DNA from: Hansschlegelia beijingensis
GTDB taxonomy: Bacteria; Pseudomonadota; Alphaproteobacteria; Rhizobiales; Methylopilaceae
Reading direction: 5' to 3'
DNA length: 64,000 bases
Assembly: GCF_014196425.1 (NCBI RefSeq)
Contig: NZ_JACIDR010000002.1
Coordinates: forward strand, 682,001-746,000
Each line of letters begins with the position of its first letter. The stretch's first letter is position 1. The position numbers and the translations under genes are program-made. A model generated the notes under the pieces. The model was not told the DNA's origin. It made no database searches and worked only from the letters and a program-made list of their open reading frames with translations. This document shows, one piece after another, positions 17,895-27,090 of the stretch.

Positions 17895-19757
17895 ATGACG
17901 CCTGACGGGAGCATCTCGGGGGCGACTGGCATGGCGATGGCGCACGCGCCGGGTGGTTCTGCGATCGTCCGGCGTCCGGGCTCGAGAGCGCTGTTCGAGG
18001 GCGCCGGCGTTCCGCTCATCGTCTTCATCTGGGTGATGTTCGCCCTGGCGACCGCCTTCAGCGCCTATCCGGCGGTCATGGACCAGCTTTCGACCGACGA
18101 CGCGATGCGGCTCGCGGAGGTGAGGGATCTGCTTGCGGGCCAGAGCTGGTTCGACCTCGCGCAGCATCGGCTGAACCCGCCCGAGGGCGTCGCGATGCAC
18201 TGGTCGCGCGTCGTCGATCTCCCGATCGCGCTGATCCTCGCCGCGGCCGAGCGCCTGCTGCCGCCGGATCTCGCGCTCACGGCGACGCTGATCGCGTGGC
18301 CGCTTCTGCTCCTGCTGCCGGCCCTGCTCGCGGTGGCGTCCGCGGCGCGGAGCCTCGGCGGCCCGCAGGCGGCGGCGCTGGGCGCCTTCATGGCCGTGAT
18401 GTCGCCGGGCGTCACGGTGCGCTTCGCGCCCGGCGCGCTCGACCATCACGGAGCGCAGCTCGCTCTGGCGCTCGGCCTGCTCGCCTGCGCATTGAGGATC
18501 GACCGCTCGGCCCGCGCGGCCGTCGGCGCCGGGCTCTGCGCCGCACTCATGATGGCGATCGGCATGGAGACGGCGCCGCATGTCGCCGCCTGCGCGGCGG
18601 TGATCGCCCTGCGCTGGGCCTTCACGGACGACCCGGGCGTCGCGCGGGGAGCGCGGTTGTTCGGGCTGGTCTTCGCTGCGGGCGTCTTCGGCGTCGCGCT
18701 GCTGACGCTATCGCCGGCCAGCTGGAGCGCGCCGGTCTGCGACACGATCGGGCGTGGCCACCTCGCGGTCGCTCTGGCGGGCGGCCTCGGCCTCGCCCTC
18801 GCGGCGACCGCCGTGCAGGGAGGGGCCGCCTCCAGGTTCGCGGCGCTCGGCGCGGTGGGCGCGGCGGTCCTCGGCGCCCTCGTCGCCTCGGCGCCCAACT
18901 GCCTCGCCTCGCCGTATGGCTCGCTGCCGGAGAAGCTGAGGACCGACTGGCTCGCGAACGTCCAGGAGGCACAGAACGTCGTCTCGGCCACGATCGCCGG
19001 GCCGACCTCGGCGCTCGCCGTCGGACCGGCCCTGCTGGCGCTGATCCTGATCGTGGGCTGGGCCGTCTGGTCCGTGCGGTCGGCGTCGAGCGACGCGCGC
19101 TGGCGAATCTGGACCGCCGCGGCGATGTTCGCCGCAGCGCTTGCGGTGACGGCCTGGCAGATCCGCGGCGCGAGCCTCGTCTTCGCGCTCGGCGCGCCCT
19201 TCCTGCCTCTGCCGGTGCTCGCCCTCGCGCGGCGCGGCGGTCGCGCCCGGGCGATCCTCGCCCTCATCGCCTTCGCTCCGGTGACGCTGACGATCATCGG
19301 CCTGCAGATCGCGGCGGCCGCCGGCCTGCCGTCGCTCGAGAATCAGCGGCTGTCCTTCACCGGCTGCCCCGCGGCGGACTATCGGGCGCTTCGGCGGCTC
19401 ACCCCCGGGCTCGCGCTGAACACGATCGACACCGGCCCGTTCATCCTCGCCTTCTCGCCTCACGCGGTGGTCGGCGCGCCGTACCACCGGAACGTCGATG
19501 GCATGATGGCCGAGCTCGAGGCCTTCCAGGGCAGCGAGGAGACCGCGCGCGCGGTGGCGTTGTCGCGTGGCGCGGATTATGTCGTCGTCTGCACGGTGGA
19601 CGCCGGCGTGAGGCCGAACGCGAAAGCGCATCCGGACGGGTTCTCGGCGATGCTGCTTTCGGGCGACACGCCGTCCTGGCTGCGGCCGGTCGACCTCGGG
19701 CCTGACGCGAAGCTGCGGGCTTTCGAGATCGTCTCCGGGCGCAGAACCGCTGAATGA
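17895..19757 (+). CDS. Large polytopic membrane protein, GT-C-like (function unknown)
   Basis: 620 residues from ATG 17895; ATG 17931 is an alternative with a purine-rich site upstream. There are about ten to twelve predicted membrane segments between residues 40 and 490, then a soluble C-terminal domain (about 500-620). A loop after the first membrane helix reads LSTDDAMRLAEVRDLLAG, then QSWFDLAQHRLNPPEGVAMH and WSRVVDLP. An acidic DD in this first large loop is typical of GT-C glycosyltransferases that use lipid-linked donors, but no specific family can be named. The small downstream gene overlaps its stop codon by 4 bp. Related proteins are common but uncharacterised in alphaproteobacteria. 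Confidence 0.75.
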   Translation: MTPDGSISGATGMAMAHAPGGSAIVRRPGSRALFEGAGVPLIVFIWVMFALATAFSAYPAVMDQLSTDDAMRLAEVRDLLAGQSWFDLAQHRLNPPEGVAMHWSRVVDLPIALILAAAERLLPPDLALTATLIAWPLLLLLPALLAVASAARSLGGPQAAALGAFMAVMSPGVTVRFAPGALDHHGAQLALALGLLACALRIDRSARAAVGAGLCAALMMAIGMETAPHVAACAAVIALRWAFTDDPGVARGARLFGLVFAAGVFGVALLTLSPASWSAPVCDTIGRGHLAVALAGGLGLALAATAVQGGAASRFAALGAVGAAVLGALVASAPNCLASPYGSLPEKLRTDWLANVQEAQNVVSATIAGPTSALAVGPALLALILIVGWAVWSVRSASSDARWRIWTAAAMFAAALAVTAWQIRGASLVFALGAPFLPLPVLALARRGGRARAILALIAFAPVTLTIIGLQIAAAAGLPSLENQRLSFTGCPAADYRALRRLTPGLALNTIDTGPFILAFSPHAVVGAPYHRNVDGMMAELEAFQGSEETARAVALSRGADYVVVCTVDAGVRPNAKAHPDGFSAMLLSGDTPSWLRPVDLGPDAKLRAFEIVSGRRTAE

Positions 19758-19948
19758 AGGGCCAGATGCCGGATTCCGATTCGCCTTCCGCCAGACGTCA
19801 GCCCGGCCGTGGCGCCGAGGCCGCCGCCCGTGAGGCGGAGCGCCGCGAGCGCCTGGCCGCGGCGCTGCGCGAGAACCTCAAGAAACGGAAGGCTCCGGAA
19901 CGAGCCAAGCGGGAGCGGCCGGATCCGCAGGGCGGCTCCGCGACCTGA
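19754..19948 (+). CDS. Small highly charged hypothetical protein
   Basis: 64 residues, rich in Arg, Glu, Ala and Lys (EAAAREAERRERLAAALREN, then LKKRKAPERAKRERPDP), predicted as one amphipathic helix with a basic tail. It starts in an ATGA overlap with the membrane-protein gene. An internal ATG at 19766 would give a 60-residue form. It lies just before murA, where small charged proteins of this look are frequent in alphaproteobacteria. No function is recognised; nucleic acid or ribosome association is conceivable from the charge but is not shown. Confidence 0.6.
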   Translation: MKGQMPDSDSPSARRQPGRGAEAAAREAERRERLAAALRENLKKRKAPERAKRERPDPQGGSAT

Positions 19949-19952
19949 TCGG

Positions 19953-19979
19953 GCGCGCCGCGTTGTGCGGCAGGCGCGC
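19953..19979 (+). terminator. hairpin before murA
   Basis: GCGCGCC at 19953-19959 pairs with GGCGCGC at 19973-19979 around a short internal loop. It lies just after the small charged protein gene and about 90 bp before murA, with no T-run. It may end the upstream transcript. Confidence 0.35.
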
Positions 19980-20070
19980 ATAAGCTAGACCGCGATACCT
20001 GCGGCTGCCCCCCGGCCGCGGAAAGCTGGCCGCGTCTGACTGGTCGTCGCGCCGCCCCCGAGGAGGCTCC

Positions 20071-21360
20071 ATGGACCGCATCCGCATTGTCGGCGGCGCG
20101 CCGCTGTTCGGCCGCATCCCCATCTCCGGCGCCAAGAACGCGGCCCTGCCGCTGATGATCGCGAGCCTGCTCACGCCCGAGACGCTGACGCTCGAGAACG
20201 TCCCGCGGCTCGCCGACGTCGCGCTGCTCAAGCGCATTCTCGGCAATCACGGCGCCGAGGTCACGGTCGAGGGCAAGCGGCCGGCGCAGGATGAATTCAC
20301 CGGCGACACGGTGCGGCTCACCGCGCGCGAGATCGTCGACACCACCGCCCCCTATGACCTCGTCTCCCGGATGCGGGCGAGCTTCTGGGTGCTCGGCCCG
20401 CTGCTGGCCCGGATGGGCGAGGCGAAGGTCTCGCTGCCCGGCGGCTGCGCGATCGGCACGCGGCCCGTCGACTTCTTCCTGTCCGGCCTCAGGGCGCTCG
20501 GCGCCGAGATCGAGATCGACCGCGGCTATGTGCTGGCCAAGGCCCCGAAGGGTCTCGTCGGCGGCCGCGTCGACTTCCCGAAAGTGTCGGTCGGCGCGAC
20601 CCATGTCGTGCTGATGGCCGCGGCGCTGGCGCGCGGCGAGACCGTGATCCACAACGCGGCGCGCGAGCCCGAGATCGTGGATCTGGCCGACTGCCTGATC
20701 AAGATGGGCGCGAAGATCGAAGGCGCCGGCGGCTCCGTTGTCCGCATCGAGGGCGTCGGCTCGCTCGGCGCCGCCCGTCACCGGGTGCTGCCTGACAGGA
20801 TCGAGACCGGCACCTACGCGATCGCGGTCGCGATGGCCGGCGGCGACGTCGTGCTCGAGGGCGCGCGGCATGATCTGCTGGAGTCCGCCTTCGACGTTCT
20901 GGTCGAGGCCGGCGCCGAGATCTCGACCACCAACGAAGGCGTCCGGGTCGCCCGCAACGGCCATGGCGTCGCCCCGGTGCGGGTCACGACCGCGCCGTTC
21001 CCGGGCTTTCCGACCGATCTGCAGGCGCAGCTGATGGCGCTCACGGCCAAGGCCAAGGGCTCCTCGTCGATCACCGAGACGATCTTCGAGAACCGCTTCA
21101 TGCATGTGCAGGAGCTCGTGAGGCTCGGCGCCAAAATCCATCTCGACGGCGACACCGCCGTGATCGAAGGCGTCGAGAAGCTGACCGGCGCGCCCGTGAT
21201 GGCCACCGACCTCCGGGCCTCGGTCTCGCTCGTGATCGCAGGGCTTGCGGCCGAGGGCGAGACGATCGTGAATCGCGTCTACCACCTCGACCGCGGCTTC
21301 GAGCGGCTCGAGGCCAAGCTTTCTCGCTGCGGCGCGACCATCGAGCGGCTGTCGAGCTGA
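20071..21360 (+). CDS. murA: UDP-N-acetylglucosamine 1-carboxyvinyltransferase
   Basis: 429 residues, full length. It starts [20 protein letters not shown], then [15 protein letters not shown]. The PEP-binding catalytic Cys is residue 126 in [13 protein letters not shown]. Typical late motifs are [18 protein letters not shown] and [17 protein letters not shown] strong ribosome site (GAGGAGG) lies just before ATG. MurA transfers enolpyruvate from PEP to UDP-GlcNAc, the first committed step of peptidoglycan synthesis. The presence of Cys rather than Asp predicts sensitivity to fosfomycin. Confidence 0.97.
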   Translation: MDRIRIVGGAPLFGRIPISGAKNAALPLMIASLLTPETLTLENVPRLADVALLKRILGNHGAEVTVEGKRPAQDEFTGDTVRLTAREIVDTTAPYDLVSRMRASFWVLGPLLARMGEAKVSLPGGCAIGTRPVDFFLSGLRALGAEIEIDRGYVLAKAPKGLVGGRVDFPKVSVGATHVVLMAAALARGETVIHNAAREPEIVDLADCLIKMGAKIEGAGGSVVRIEGVGSLGAARHRVLPDRIETGTYAIAVAMAGGDVVLEGARHDLLESAFDVLVEAGAEISTTNEGVRVARNGHGVAPVRVTTAPFPGFPTDLQAQLMALTAKAKGSSSITETIFENRFMHVQELVRLGAKIHLDGDTAVIEGVEKLTGAPVMATDLRASVSLVIAGLAAEGETIVNRVYHLDRGFERLEAKLSRCGATIERLSS

Positions 21361-21367
21361 CCGCAAA

Positions 21368-21401
21368 GGCGCATCGCCGGAGCGCGAACCGGCGACGCGC
21401 C
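21368..21401. terminator. convergent terminator hairpin after murA
   Basis: GGCGC-a-TCGCCGG pairs with CCGGCGA-c-GCGCC across an 8-base loop, giving twelve base pairs with a single mismatch. It sits in the 50-bp gap between murA and the convergent fumarylacetoacetase-like gene, the expected place for a bidirectional terminator. No clear T-run is present on either side. Confidence 0.55.
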
Positions 21402-21410
21402 CGCGTCGAC

Positions 21411-22100
21411 TCAGCCGACCGTCACGCGTAGCTCGCCGACGCCTTCGACCCGTCCGTGCAGCCGGTCGCCGCGCGCGACCGGGCCGACGCCCGCGGGCGT
21501 CCCGGTGAAGATCAGGTCGCCGGGCGCGAGCTCGAACAGGCGCGACAGATAGGCGATCATTTCCGGGACGGTCCAGATCAGCTGGTCGAGGTCGCCGGTC
21601 TGGCGGCGCTCGTCATTGACGTCGAGCGTCACGGCGCCCTTCGCCGGATGGCCGATCTCGGCCGCGCGGGCGAGCGGCCCGCAGGGCGCCGCGTGGTCGA
21701 AGGCCTTGCCGACCTCCCAGGGCCGCGCGAGCTTCTTCGCCTCGGCCTGCAGATCGCGCCGGGTGAAGTCGATGCCGACGCCGTAGCCGAATACGAGGTC
21801 GAGCGCGTCGGCCTCGGGGACGTCCCGGCCGCCTTTCTCCAGCGCCACCACCATCTCGATCTCGTGGTGCACGTCCGATGTCTCGGTCGGGTAGGGAAAG
21901 GTCGCCCCGTCCGGCAGCAGCGCGTCCGGCGTCTTCATGAAGAAGAACGGCGGCTCCCGGTTCGGGTCGTGGCCCATCTCCACGGCGTGGGCGGCGTAGT
22001 TGCGCCCCACGCAATAGACCCGCCGCGCGGGGAACAGCGAAGAGGTTCCCAGCACGGCGACGGCGGGCTGCTGGGGCGGGGGAAACACGTAAGACGTCAT
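21411..22100 (-). CDS. Fumarylacetoacetate hydrolase-family protein
   Basis: 229 residues from ATG 22100; the frame is open further upstream, but homology begins near MTSYVFPPPQQP. The FAH fold signature is visible: YCVGRNYAAHAVEMG, FFMKTPDAL, the metal-binding HHEIEMVVAL (E-x-E), GYGVGIDFTRRD, and LIFTGTPAGVGPV near the C terminus. Small single-domain members hydrolyse or decarboxylate acylpyruvates, oxaloacetate or catechol ring-fission products using Mg2+. The exact substrate cannot be told from sequence. It is transcribed away from the CoxG-like gene with a 135-bp gap. Confidence 0.88.
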   Translation of the reverse strand: MTSYVFPPPQQPAVAVLGTSSLFPARRVYCVGRNYAAHAVEMGHDPNREPPFFFMKTPDALLPDGATFPYPTETSDVHHEIEMVVALEKGGRDVPEADALDLVFGYGVGIDFTRRDLQAEAKKLARPWEVGKAFDHAAPCGPLARAAEIGHPAKGAVTLDVNDERRQTGDLDQLIWTVPEMIAYLSRLFELAPGDLIFTGTPAGVGPVARGDRLHGRVEGVGELRVTVG

Positions 22101-22235
22101 GGTTGGGCTCCGGATTCCGCCCGCACCATGCGGCGGCCGCGGCGCGTCGCAAAGCCATGATCTTCGCGCCCCCACTGGACCGGCATCGGGGGCGCGCCCT
22201 AGAACAGGCGCTCCCGCGGCAGACACGACGGTCTC

Positions 22236-23012
22236 ATGGACATTTCAGGCTCCCACCGCATCCCGGCGCCGCGCGCCACAGTCTGGGCGGCGCTCAGCGA
22301 TCCTGCGATCCTGAAGGACTGCCTGCCGGGCTGCGAGCGGCTGGAGAGGAGCTCCGAGGACGTCTTCGAGGGCGCGCTGTCGGCTAAGATCGGGCCGATC
22401 AAGGGCGATTTCGCCGGCTCCGTCACCCGCGCGGACGTGACCGCTCCGGAGCGCTTCACGCTTCTGGGCGAGGGCGACGGCGGCTCGGCCGGCTCGGCCA
22501 AGGGGCGGGCCGAGGTGACGCTGAAGGAAGAGGCCGGCGAGACCGTCGTGAGCTACGCCGCGCAAGCCGATCTCACCGGCAAGATCTCGCAGCTCGGCGC
22601 CCGGCTGGTGACGGGCTTCGCGCGCAAGACCGCAGAGACCTTCTTCGAGCGGCTGGCGGAGCGGCTGGCGCAGGCGCCCGCCGCCGCGGCGCCGGCCGCA
22701 GCCGAGGCGCCGCTCGCGGAGGCGCCGCCGCTGGTTCACGAGGAGCCGGCCGAGACCCCGGCGGTCGCCGACGCGCCGCCGCTCGCCTATGGCTCCGCGG
22801 CCCTGATCGGCGCCGGGCTGCCGGCGGACCCGACCGCCGCGAGCGTGATCCCGGATGCGCCGGACCCGGAGACGATCGGCGCCGACGCCGAGGTGACGCC
22901 CCCCGGTTCGTCGAATTCCGGAGCCATGGGGCGCATCATGCTGGTCGCCGCGATCGTGGTGATCGCCGCCTGCGCGATCTACTACTTCGTCTGGCAGGCG
23001 CCGCCCGTCTGA
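22236..23012 (+). CDS. CoxG-like SRPBCC protein with C-terminal membrane anchor
   Basis: 258 residues. The first 150 form a carbon-monoxide-dehydrogenase subunit G (CoxG) / SRPBCC domain: MDISGSHRIPAPRATVWAAL, LPGCERLERSS, FAGSVTRADVTAPERF. A long Ala/Pro/Glu-rich linker (about 150-230) leads to a C-terminal membrane helix (about 234-253, IMLVAAIVVIAACAIYYFVW). CoxG of Oligotropha anchors CO dehydrogenase to the membrane; many CoxG paralogues occur without cox genes, as here, and their role is unknown. No molybdenum hydroxylase subunits lie nearby. Confidence 0.85.
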   Translation: MDISGSHRIPAPRATVWAALSDPAILKDCLPGCERLERSSEDVFEGALSAKIGPIKGDFAGSVTRADVTAPERFTLLGEGDGGSAGSAKGRAEVTLKEEAGETVVSYAAQADLTGKISQLGARLVTGFARKTAETFFERLAERLAQAPAAAAPAAAEAPLAEAPPLVHEEPAETPAVADAPPLAYGSAALIGAGLPADPTAASVIPDAPDPETIGADAEVTPPGSSNSGAMGRIMLVAAIVVIAACAIYYFVWQAPPV

Positions 23013-23022
23013 GGCGGCCTCC

Positions 23023-23940
23023 TCACTCCACGCCCAGCACCCGGGCGCGGATCTGCTCGAGGCGCCCGAGCCGTTCGACTGTCTCCGGACCGGAGAGCTC
23101 GGTGGCGCGGGCGACCAGCGCCTCCGTGACCGCCAGCAGGCTCGCAAAGGAGTCCCAGGCTCCGGCGCTTTCGGTGGCGCCCACCAGCGTCGCATTGGCG
23201 TGCGCGGCGGCCGGAGCATTCGCTGAATCGGTCAGCAGCACGACCCAGGCGCCACGCTCCGCCGCGAAGGCGCACAGCCGGATGACGTCGCGCTGATAGC
23301 GGCGCACGTCGTAGGCCACGATCACGGTCCGGCGGCCGACGTCGATCAGCCGGTCCGGCCAGGTGGCGGAAAGCGAGCCGATCTCCTCCACCCCGCCGCG
23401 GACGATCTCGAGATGTCTGACGAGCAGCCGGGCCAGCGCCTGGCTGAAGCGCCCGCCCACGACCAGCACATGGCGCTTCGGATCGGCGAGCCGCCGGGCC
23501 GTCGCCTCGAACTCGGCGCGGTCGAGGTCGCGGAACGCCTCCACGACGTTCTCCGCGAGCTTCGCCCCGAAAGCCGCCAGCCTGTCGCCGTCCAGAAGCC
23601 CCGTCGCCGCGTGGGCGGTCCAGCGGCCGAGGGGCGAGACGCGTTCGGCGGCGAGCTCCGCGCGGAGCCGCTCCTGCAGGCCGCGCCAGCTTTGGAAGCC
23701 GAGCTTGGCCAACAGCCGCAGCACCGTCTGCGAGCTCACGCCGGCGCTGCGCGCGAAGCGCGCCATCGGGGCGAGACCGGCGACCGGATAATGCGCGGCG
23801 AGATGCTCGGCCGCGCGGCGTTCGCGCGGCGTGAGCCCGGACATGATCTCCGCAAGAGCCTGCGCGACGGTTCCGGAGAAGGCCGTCGCCGCGTTCGCCG
23901 CCATCGCAGTCTCATGCTCCGCAATCATGGTCACGTTCAT
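23023..23940 (-). CDS. MurR/RpiR-family transcriptional regulator
   Basis: 305 residues from ATG 23940; ATG 23928 or the later MAANAATAF are alternatives. An N-terminal RpiR helix-turn-helix (about 25-95) includes ARFARSAGVSSQTVLRLLAK and LGFQSWRGLQERL. The C-terminal SIS (sugar isomerase) domain (about 130-275) shows HVLVVGGRFSQALARLLVRH and WVVLLTDSANAPAAAHANAT. RpiR proteins sense phosphosugars or other small metabolites. The gene diverges from the permease gene of the amino-alcohol locus, and the 144-bp gap holds a perfect 16-bp palindrome, so it is the likely repressor or activator of that locus. SIS-domain regulators of amine pathways are unusual but known. Confidence 0.88.
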   Translation of the reverse strand: MNVTMIAEHETAMAANAATAFSGTVAQALAEIMSGLTPRERRAAEHLAAHYPVAGLAPMARFARSAGVSSQTVLRLLAKLGFQSWRGLQERLRAELAAERVSPLGRWTAHAATGLLDGDRLAAFGAKLAENVVEAFRDLDRAEFEATARRLADPKRHVLVVGGRFSQALARLLVRHLEIVRGGVEEIGSLSATWPDRLIDVGRRTVIVAYDVRRYQRDVIRLCAFAAERGAWVVLLTDSANAPAAAHANATLVGATESAGAWDSFASLLAVTEALVARATELSGPETVERLGRLEQIRARVLGVE

Positions 23941-23946
23941 TCCATA

Positions 23947-23983
23947 TTGACAGAAACGTGACCTCTCTGGAACGATCGTTCCA
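23947..23983 (+). promoter_or_regulatory. promoter and 16-bp palindromic operator of the amino-alcohol locus
   Basis: TGGAACGATCGTTCCA at 23968-23983 is a perfect palindrome between the divergent RpiR and permease genes. A consensus -35 box TTGACA at 23947-23952 points towards the permease, and the -10 region 17-18 bp later (about 23970-23976, a weak match) would fall inside the palindrome. This geometry fits repression of the permease operon by the adjacent RpiR protein. Confidence 0.6.
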
Positions 23984-24084
23984 ACGAGGGGCGGCGTCGA
24001 CCCCGCCTCCGGCGGCCGGGGGACGCGCCGCCTCGCCCGGGGAGTCACGCCGGGCGTCCCGTCGACGTCAACGGGGCTCATCTC

Positions 24085-25587
24085 ATGGCGCAAGATGGAC
24101 GCGGCGTGACCTACCAGACGGTAGACGCCGGCTACTTCGAAAAGCGTGGATTGATGCGTTACGCGGGCGTCGCGAGCCTTTGGGCTCTCGGCGTCGGCGC
24201 CGTGATCTCTGGCCATTTCTCGGGCTGGAACTTCGGTTTCTCGACCGGCGGCTGGGGCGGCATGCTGGTCGCCGGGATCATCATCGCGATCATGTATCTC
24301 GGCCTCACGTTCTCGATCGCCGAGATGTCGGCGGCGCTGCCGCACACCGGCGCGGCCTATTCGTTCGCCCGCACCGCGATGGGGCCGTGGGGAGGCTTCC
24401 TCACCGGCCTCTGCGAGAACGTCGAATACGTCATCACCCCGGCCGTGGTGGTGACCTTCATCACCTCCTACGTGAATGCGATCTTCGGGCTCGATCCGGC
24501 CTATTCGCCGCTCACCTGGATCGCGTTCTACGCCGTGTTCGTGGCGCTCAACGTGTTCGGGCTCGAGCTGTCGTTCCGCGTCACGATGATCGTGACGCTG
24601 ATCTCGCTCGCCGTGCTGGTCTTCTTCTGGCTCAGCGCGATCCCCAACATGGATTTCTCGCGCTGGGCGCTGAACATCGGGGTCGGGCCGGACGGCGCCG
24701 CCGTCGAGCTTCCCGAGGGCGGGGGCGAGCTCTTCCCGTTCGGCCTCTCGGGCGTGCTGGCCACGCTTCCGTTCGCGGTCTGGCTTTTCCTCGCGATCGA
24801 GCAACTCCCGCTCGCGGCCGAGGAGTCCATCGACCCGAAACGCGACATGCCGAAGGGCATCATCCTGGGCATGATCACCCTGATGGTCTCGGCCTTCATG
24901 ATCGTGCTGCTGAACCCGTCGGTGATCGGCGTCGGCTCGTTCAAGCTGAGCTCGTCGCTGGAGCCGCTGCTCGACGGGTTCCGGGCGATCTACGGCGACA
25001 GCGGCGTGGTGGTGCTGGGGCTCGTGGCGCTCACCGGTCTGATCGCGAGCTTCCACACGATTCTGTACGCGCAGGGGCGGCAGATCTACTCGCTGTCGCG
25101 GGCGGGCTACTTCCCGCGCGGCCTGTCGGTCACGCACGCCACCTACCGGACGCCGCATCTCGCGATGTTCGTCGGCTCGATCGTCGGGCTCGCGGTGATG
25201 CTCGTGATCTGGTTCGCCCTCGGGGCCGAGCAGGCGGGCGCCTCGATCGGCAGCGTTCTGCTCAACATGGCCGTGTCGGGCGCGATGTTCTCCTACATCG
25301 CCCAGGCGGTGTCGTTCATCCTCTTGCGCAGCAGAAGCCCGCACATCGAACGGCCGTTCCGCAGCCCGCTCGGCGTTCCGGGGGCGGTCCTGACCATCGT
25401 CATCGCGGTGGTCACGCTCGGCTACCAGGTCCAGGACCCGAACTTCACCAAGGGCGTGCTGTGGGTGCTGGTGTGGTTCGCCATCGCGATCGTCTATTTC
25501 GCCGCGGTCGGCCGCCACAAGCTGGTGCTGTCGCCCGAGGAGGAGTTCGCGCTCTCGGGCGGCAAGGCCGAGTACCGCTCGCACTGA
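24085..25587 (+). CDS. APC-family permease, ethanolamine permease (Eat) type
   Basis: 500 residues with about twelve membrane helices. The N-terminal region RYAGVASLWALGVGAVISGH and NFGFSTGGWGGMLVAG match the ethanolamine permease subgroup of the amino acid-polyamine-organocation family better than general amino acid permeases. AEMSAALPHTGAAYSFARTA and FLAIEQLPLAAEESIDPKRD are typical APC motifs. It is the first gene of a five-gene plus-strand set with a glutamine-synthetase-like ligase, two dehydrogenases and an amidotransferase-like hydrolase. That context suggests import of ethanolamine or a related amino alcohol. Substrate assignment is by family resemblance only. Confidence 0.85.
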   Translation: MAQDGRGVTYQTVDAGYFEKRGLMRYAGVASLWALGVGAVISGHFSGWNFGFSTGGWGGMLVAGIIIAIMYLGLTFSIAEMSAALPHTGAAYSFARTAMGPWGGFLTGLCENVEYVITPAVVVTFITSYVNAIFGLDPAYSPLTWIAFYAVFVALNVFGLELSFRVTMIVTLISLAVLVFFWLSAIPNMDFSRWALNIGVGPDGAAVELPEGGGELFPFGLSGVLATLPFAVWLFLAIEQLPLAAEESIDPKRDMPKGIILGMITLMVSAFMIVLLNPSVIGVGSFKLSSSLEPLLDGFRAIYGDSGVVVLGLVALTGLIASFHTILYAQGRQIYSLSRAGYFPRGLSVTHATYRTPHLAMFVGSIVGLAVMLVIWFALGAEQAGASIGSVLLNMAVSGAMFSYIAQAVSFILLRSRSPHIERPFRSPLGVPGAVLTIVIAVVTLGYQVQDPNFTKGVLWVLVWFAIAIVYFAAVGRHKLVLSPEEEFALSGGKAEYRSH

Positions 25588-25656
25588 ACCGTCACCCGTC
25601 CCGGCCGGCGACGGAGATCATCCGCCGCCGGCTCCTCGCCAACCTGTCGAGAGCAG

Positions 25657-27021
25657 ATGAGCAAAGCGGAGACGACCGCCAAGGACCTCCTCGCGCTGGT
25701 GGACAAGCGCGGCCTGTCGCACGTCAAGCTCGGCGTCGCCGACGCCGACGGCATCCTGCGCGGCAAGTATATGAGCCGCGACAAGTTCGCCTCGGCTCTC
25801 GAGAACGGCTTCGGCTTCTGCGACGTCGTGCTGGGTTGGGACTCCAACGACCAGCTCTACGACAATGTCAGCCTCACCGGCTGGCACACGGCCTATCCGG
25901 ACGCCGCGGTCCGGGTGCTTCCGGAGACGGCGCGCGACCTGCCGCTGGAAGGCGAGATGCTCTTCGTTCTCGGCGAGTTCGCCGGGCGCGCCGAGGAGGT
26001 CTGCCCGCGCGGAACGCTGCGGCGCGTGCTCGACCGGGCCTCGGGCATGGGTTTCAAGGTGAAGTCGGCGGTCGAGTTCGAGTTCTTCCTGTTCGAGGAG
26101 ACGCCGCATTCCGTCCGGGACAAACGCTATGCCGGCCTGACGCCGATGACGCCCGGCTTCTTCGGCTATTCCGTGCTGCGCTCGGGCGTGCACGCCGAGT
26201 TCTACGCCGAGCTGCTGAAGCTCTGCGCGGACATGCGGATGCCGATCGAGGGGCTGCACACGGAGACCGGGCCGGGCGTGCTGGAGGCCGCGATCGAGGT
26301 TTCGGACGCGCTCGAGGCTGCGGACCGGGCCGTGCTGTTCAAGACCTTCACCAAGGTCCTCGCCCAGCGCCGCGGCCTGATGGCGACCTTCATGGCCAGA
26401 TGGTCGAAGGACTGGCCGGGCCAGTCCGGCCATATCCACGTTTCGCTCCAGAGCGACGACGGCGGCTCCGTCTTCCACGAGGAAGGCCGCGCGCACGCGA
26501 TGTCCGACGCCATGCGCTGGTTCGTGGGCGGGCAGCAGCACCTCATGCCCGATCTGCTCGCGATGGTGTCGCCGACGGTGAATTCCTACACGCGGCTGAT
26601 CCCGGGCTTCTGGGCGCCGACCGACGCCACCTGGGGCGTCGAGAACCGGACCTGCGCGCTGCGGGTCATTCCCGGATCGCCGAAGAGCCAGCGCGTCGAG
26701 TACCGGGTGGCGGCGGCCGACATCAATCCATACGTGGCGCTCGCGGCCGCCATCGGCTCCGGGCTGTGGGGCATCGAGAACCGGATCGAGCCGGATTCCG
26801 CCATCGAGGGCAACGCCTACGCCCTTCGGCATGCGCCCGAACGGGCCCTGCCGCGCTCGCTTGGCGAGGCCGCCGCCCGGTTCGCTGCGTCGGCGCCGGC
26901 GAAGGAGCTGTTCGGCGAGGCTTTCGTGGAGCACTGGGCCGCGACCCGCGACTGGGAGCAGCGCGAGTTCAACAAGGCCATCACCGATTGGGAGCTGGAG
27001 CGGTATTTTGAGATCATCTGA
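25657..27021 (+). CDS. Glutamine synthetase-like gamma-glutamylamide ligase (PuuA/IpuC type)
   Basis: 454 residues with glutamine synthetase N-terminal beta-grasp and catalytic domains. Catalytic-core landmarks are present: KSAVEFEFFLFEE (metal Glu), EGLHTETGPGVLEA, the SGHIHVSLQ histidine strand, PTVNSYTRLIPGFWAP, and ENRTCALRVIPG. The adenylylation loop of housekeeping GlnA is absent, as in PuuA, IpuC and Streptomyces GlnA4. These use amines instead of ammonia to make gamma-glutamyl-putrescine, -isopropylamide or -ethanolamide. With an ethanolamine-type permease and an iron alcohol dehydrogenase beside it, gamma-glutamylation of an amino alcohol is the best inference. Confidence 0.88.
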   Translation: MSKAETTAKDLLALVDKRGLSHVKLGVADADGILRGKYMSRDKFASALENGFGFCDVVLGWDSNDQLYDNVSLTGWHTAYPDAAVRVLPETARDLPLEGEMLFVLGEFAGRAEEVCPRGTLRRVLDRASGMGFKVKSAVEFEFFLFEETPHSVRDKRYAGLTPMTPGFFGYSVLRSGVHAEFYAELLKLCADMRMPIEGLHTETGPGVLEAAIEVSDALEAADRAVLFKTFTKVLAQRRGLMATFMARWSKDWPGQSGHIHVSLQSDDGGSVFHEEGRAHAMSDAMRWFVGGQQHLMPDLLAMVSPTVNSYTRLIPGFWAPTDATWGVENRTCALRVIPGSPKSQRVEYRVAAADINPYVALAAAIGSGLWGIENRIEPDSAIEGNAYALRHAPERALPRSLGEAAARFAASAPAKELFGEAFVEHWAATRDWEQREFNKAITDWELERYFEII

Positions 27022-27090
27022 AGCGCCACCCCGGAGGGCGCGGCGCGCCGATCTGAGATCCCTCTGCGGAGAGGCGCACGAGAAACCGCC

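Noticed and set aside
14905-17898. A 997-codon plus-strand frame across the alpha-2-macroglobulin gene
   Set aside because: Antisense shadow of a well-supported gene with no recognisable domain.
23941-25584. Long N-terminal extension of the RpiR regulator across the divergent permease gene
   Set aside because: The extension runs antisense through the permease and is rich in His, Arg and Asp; regulator homology begins after 23940.
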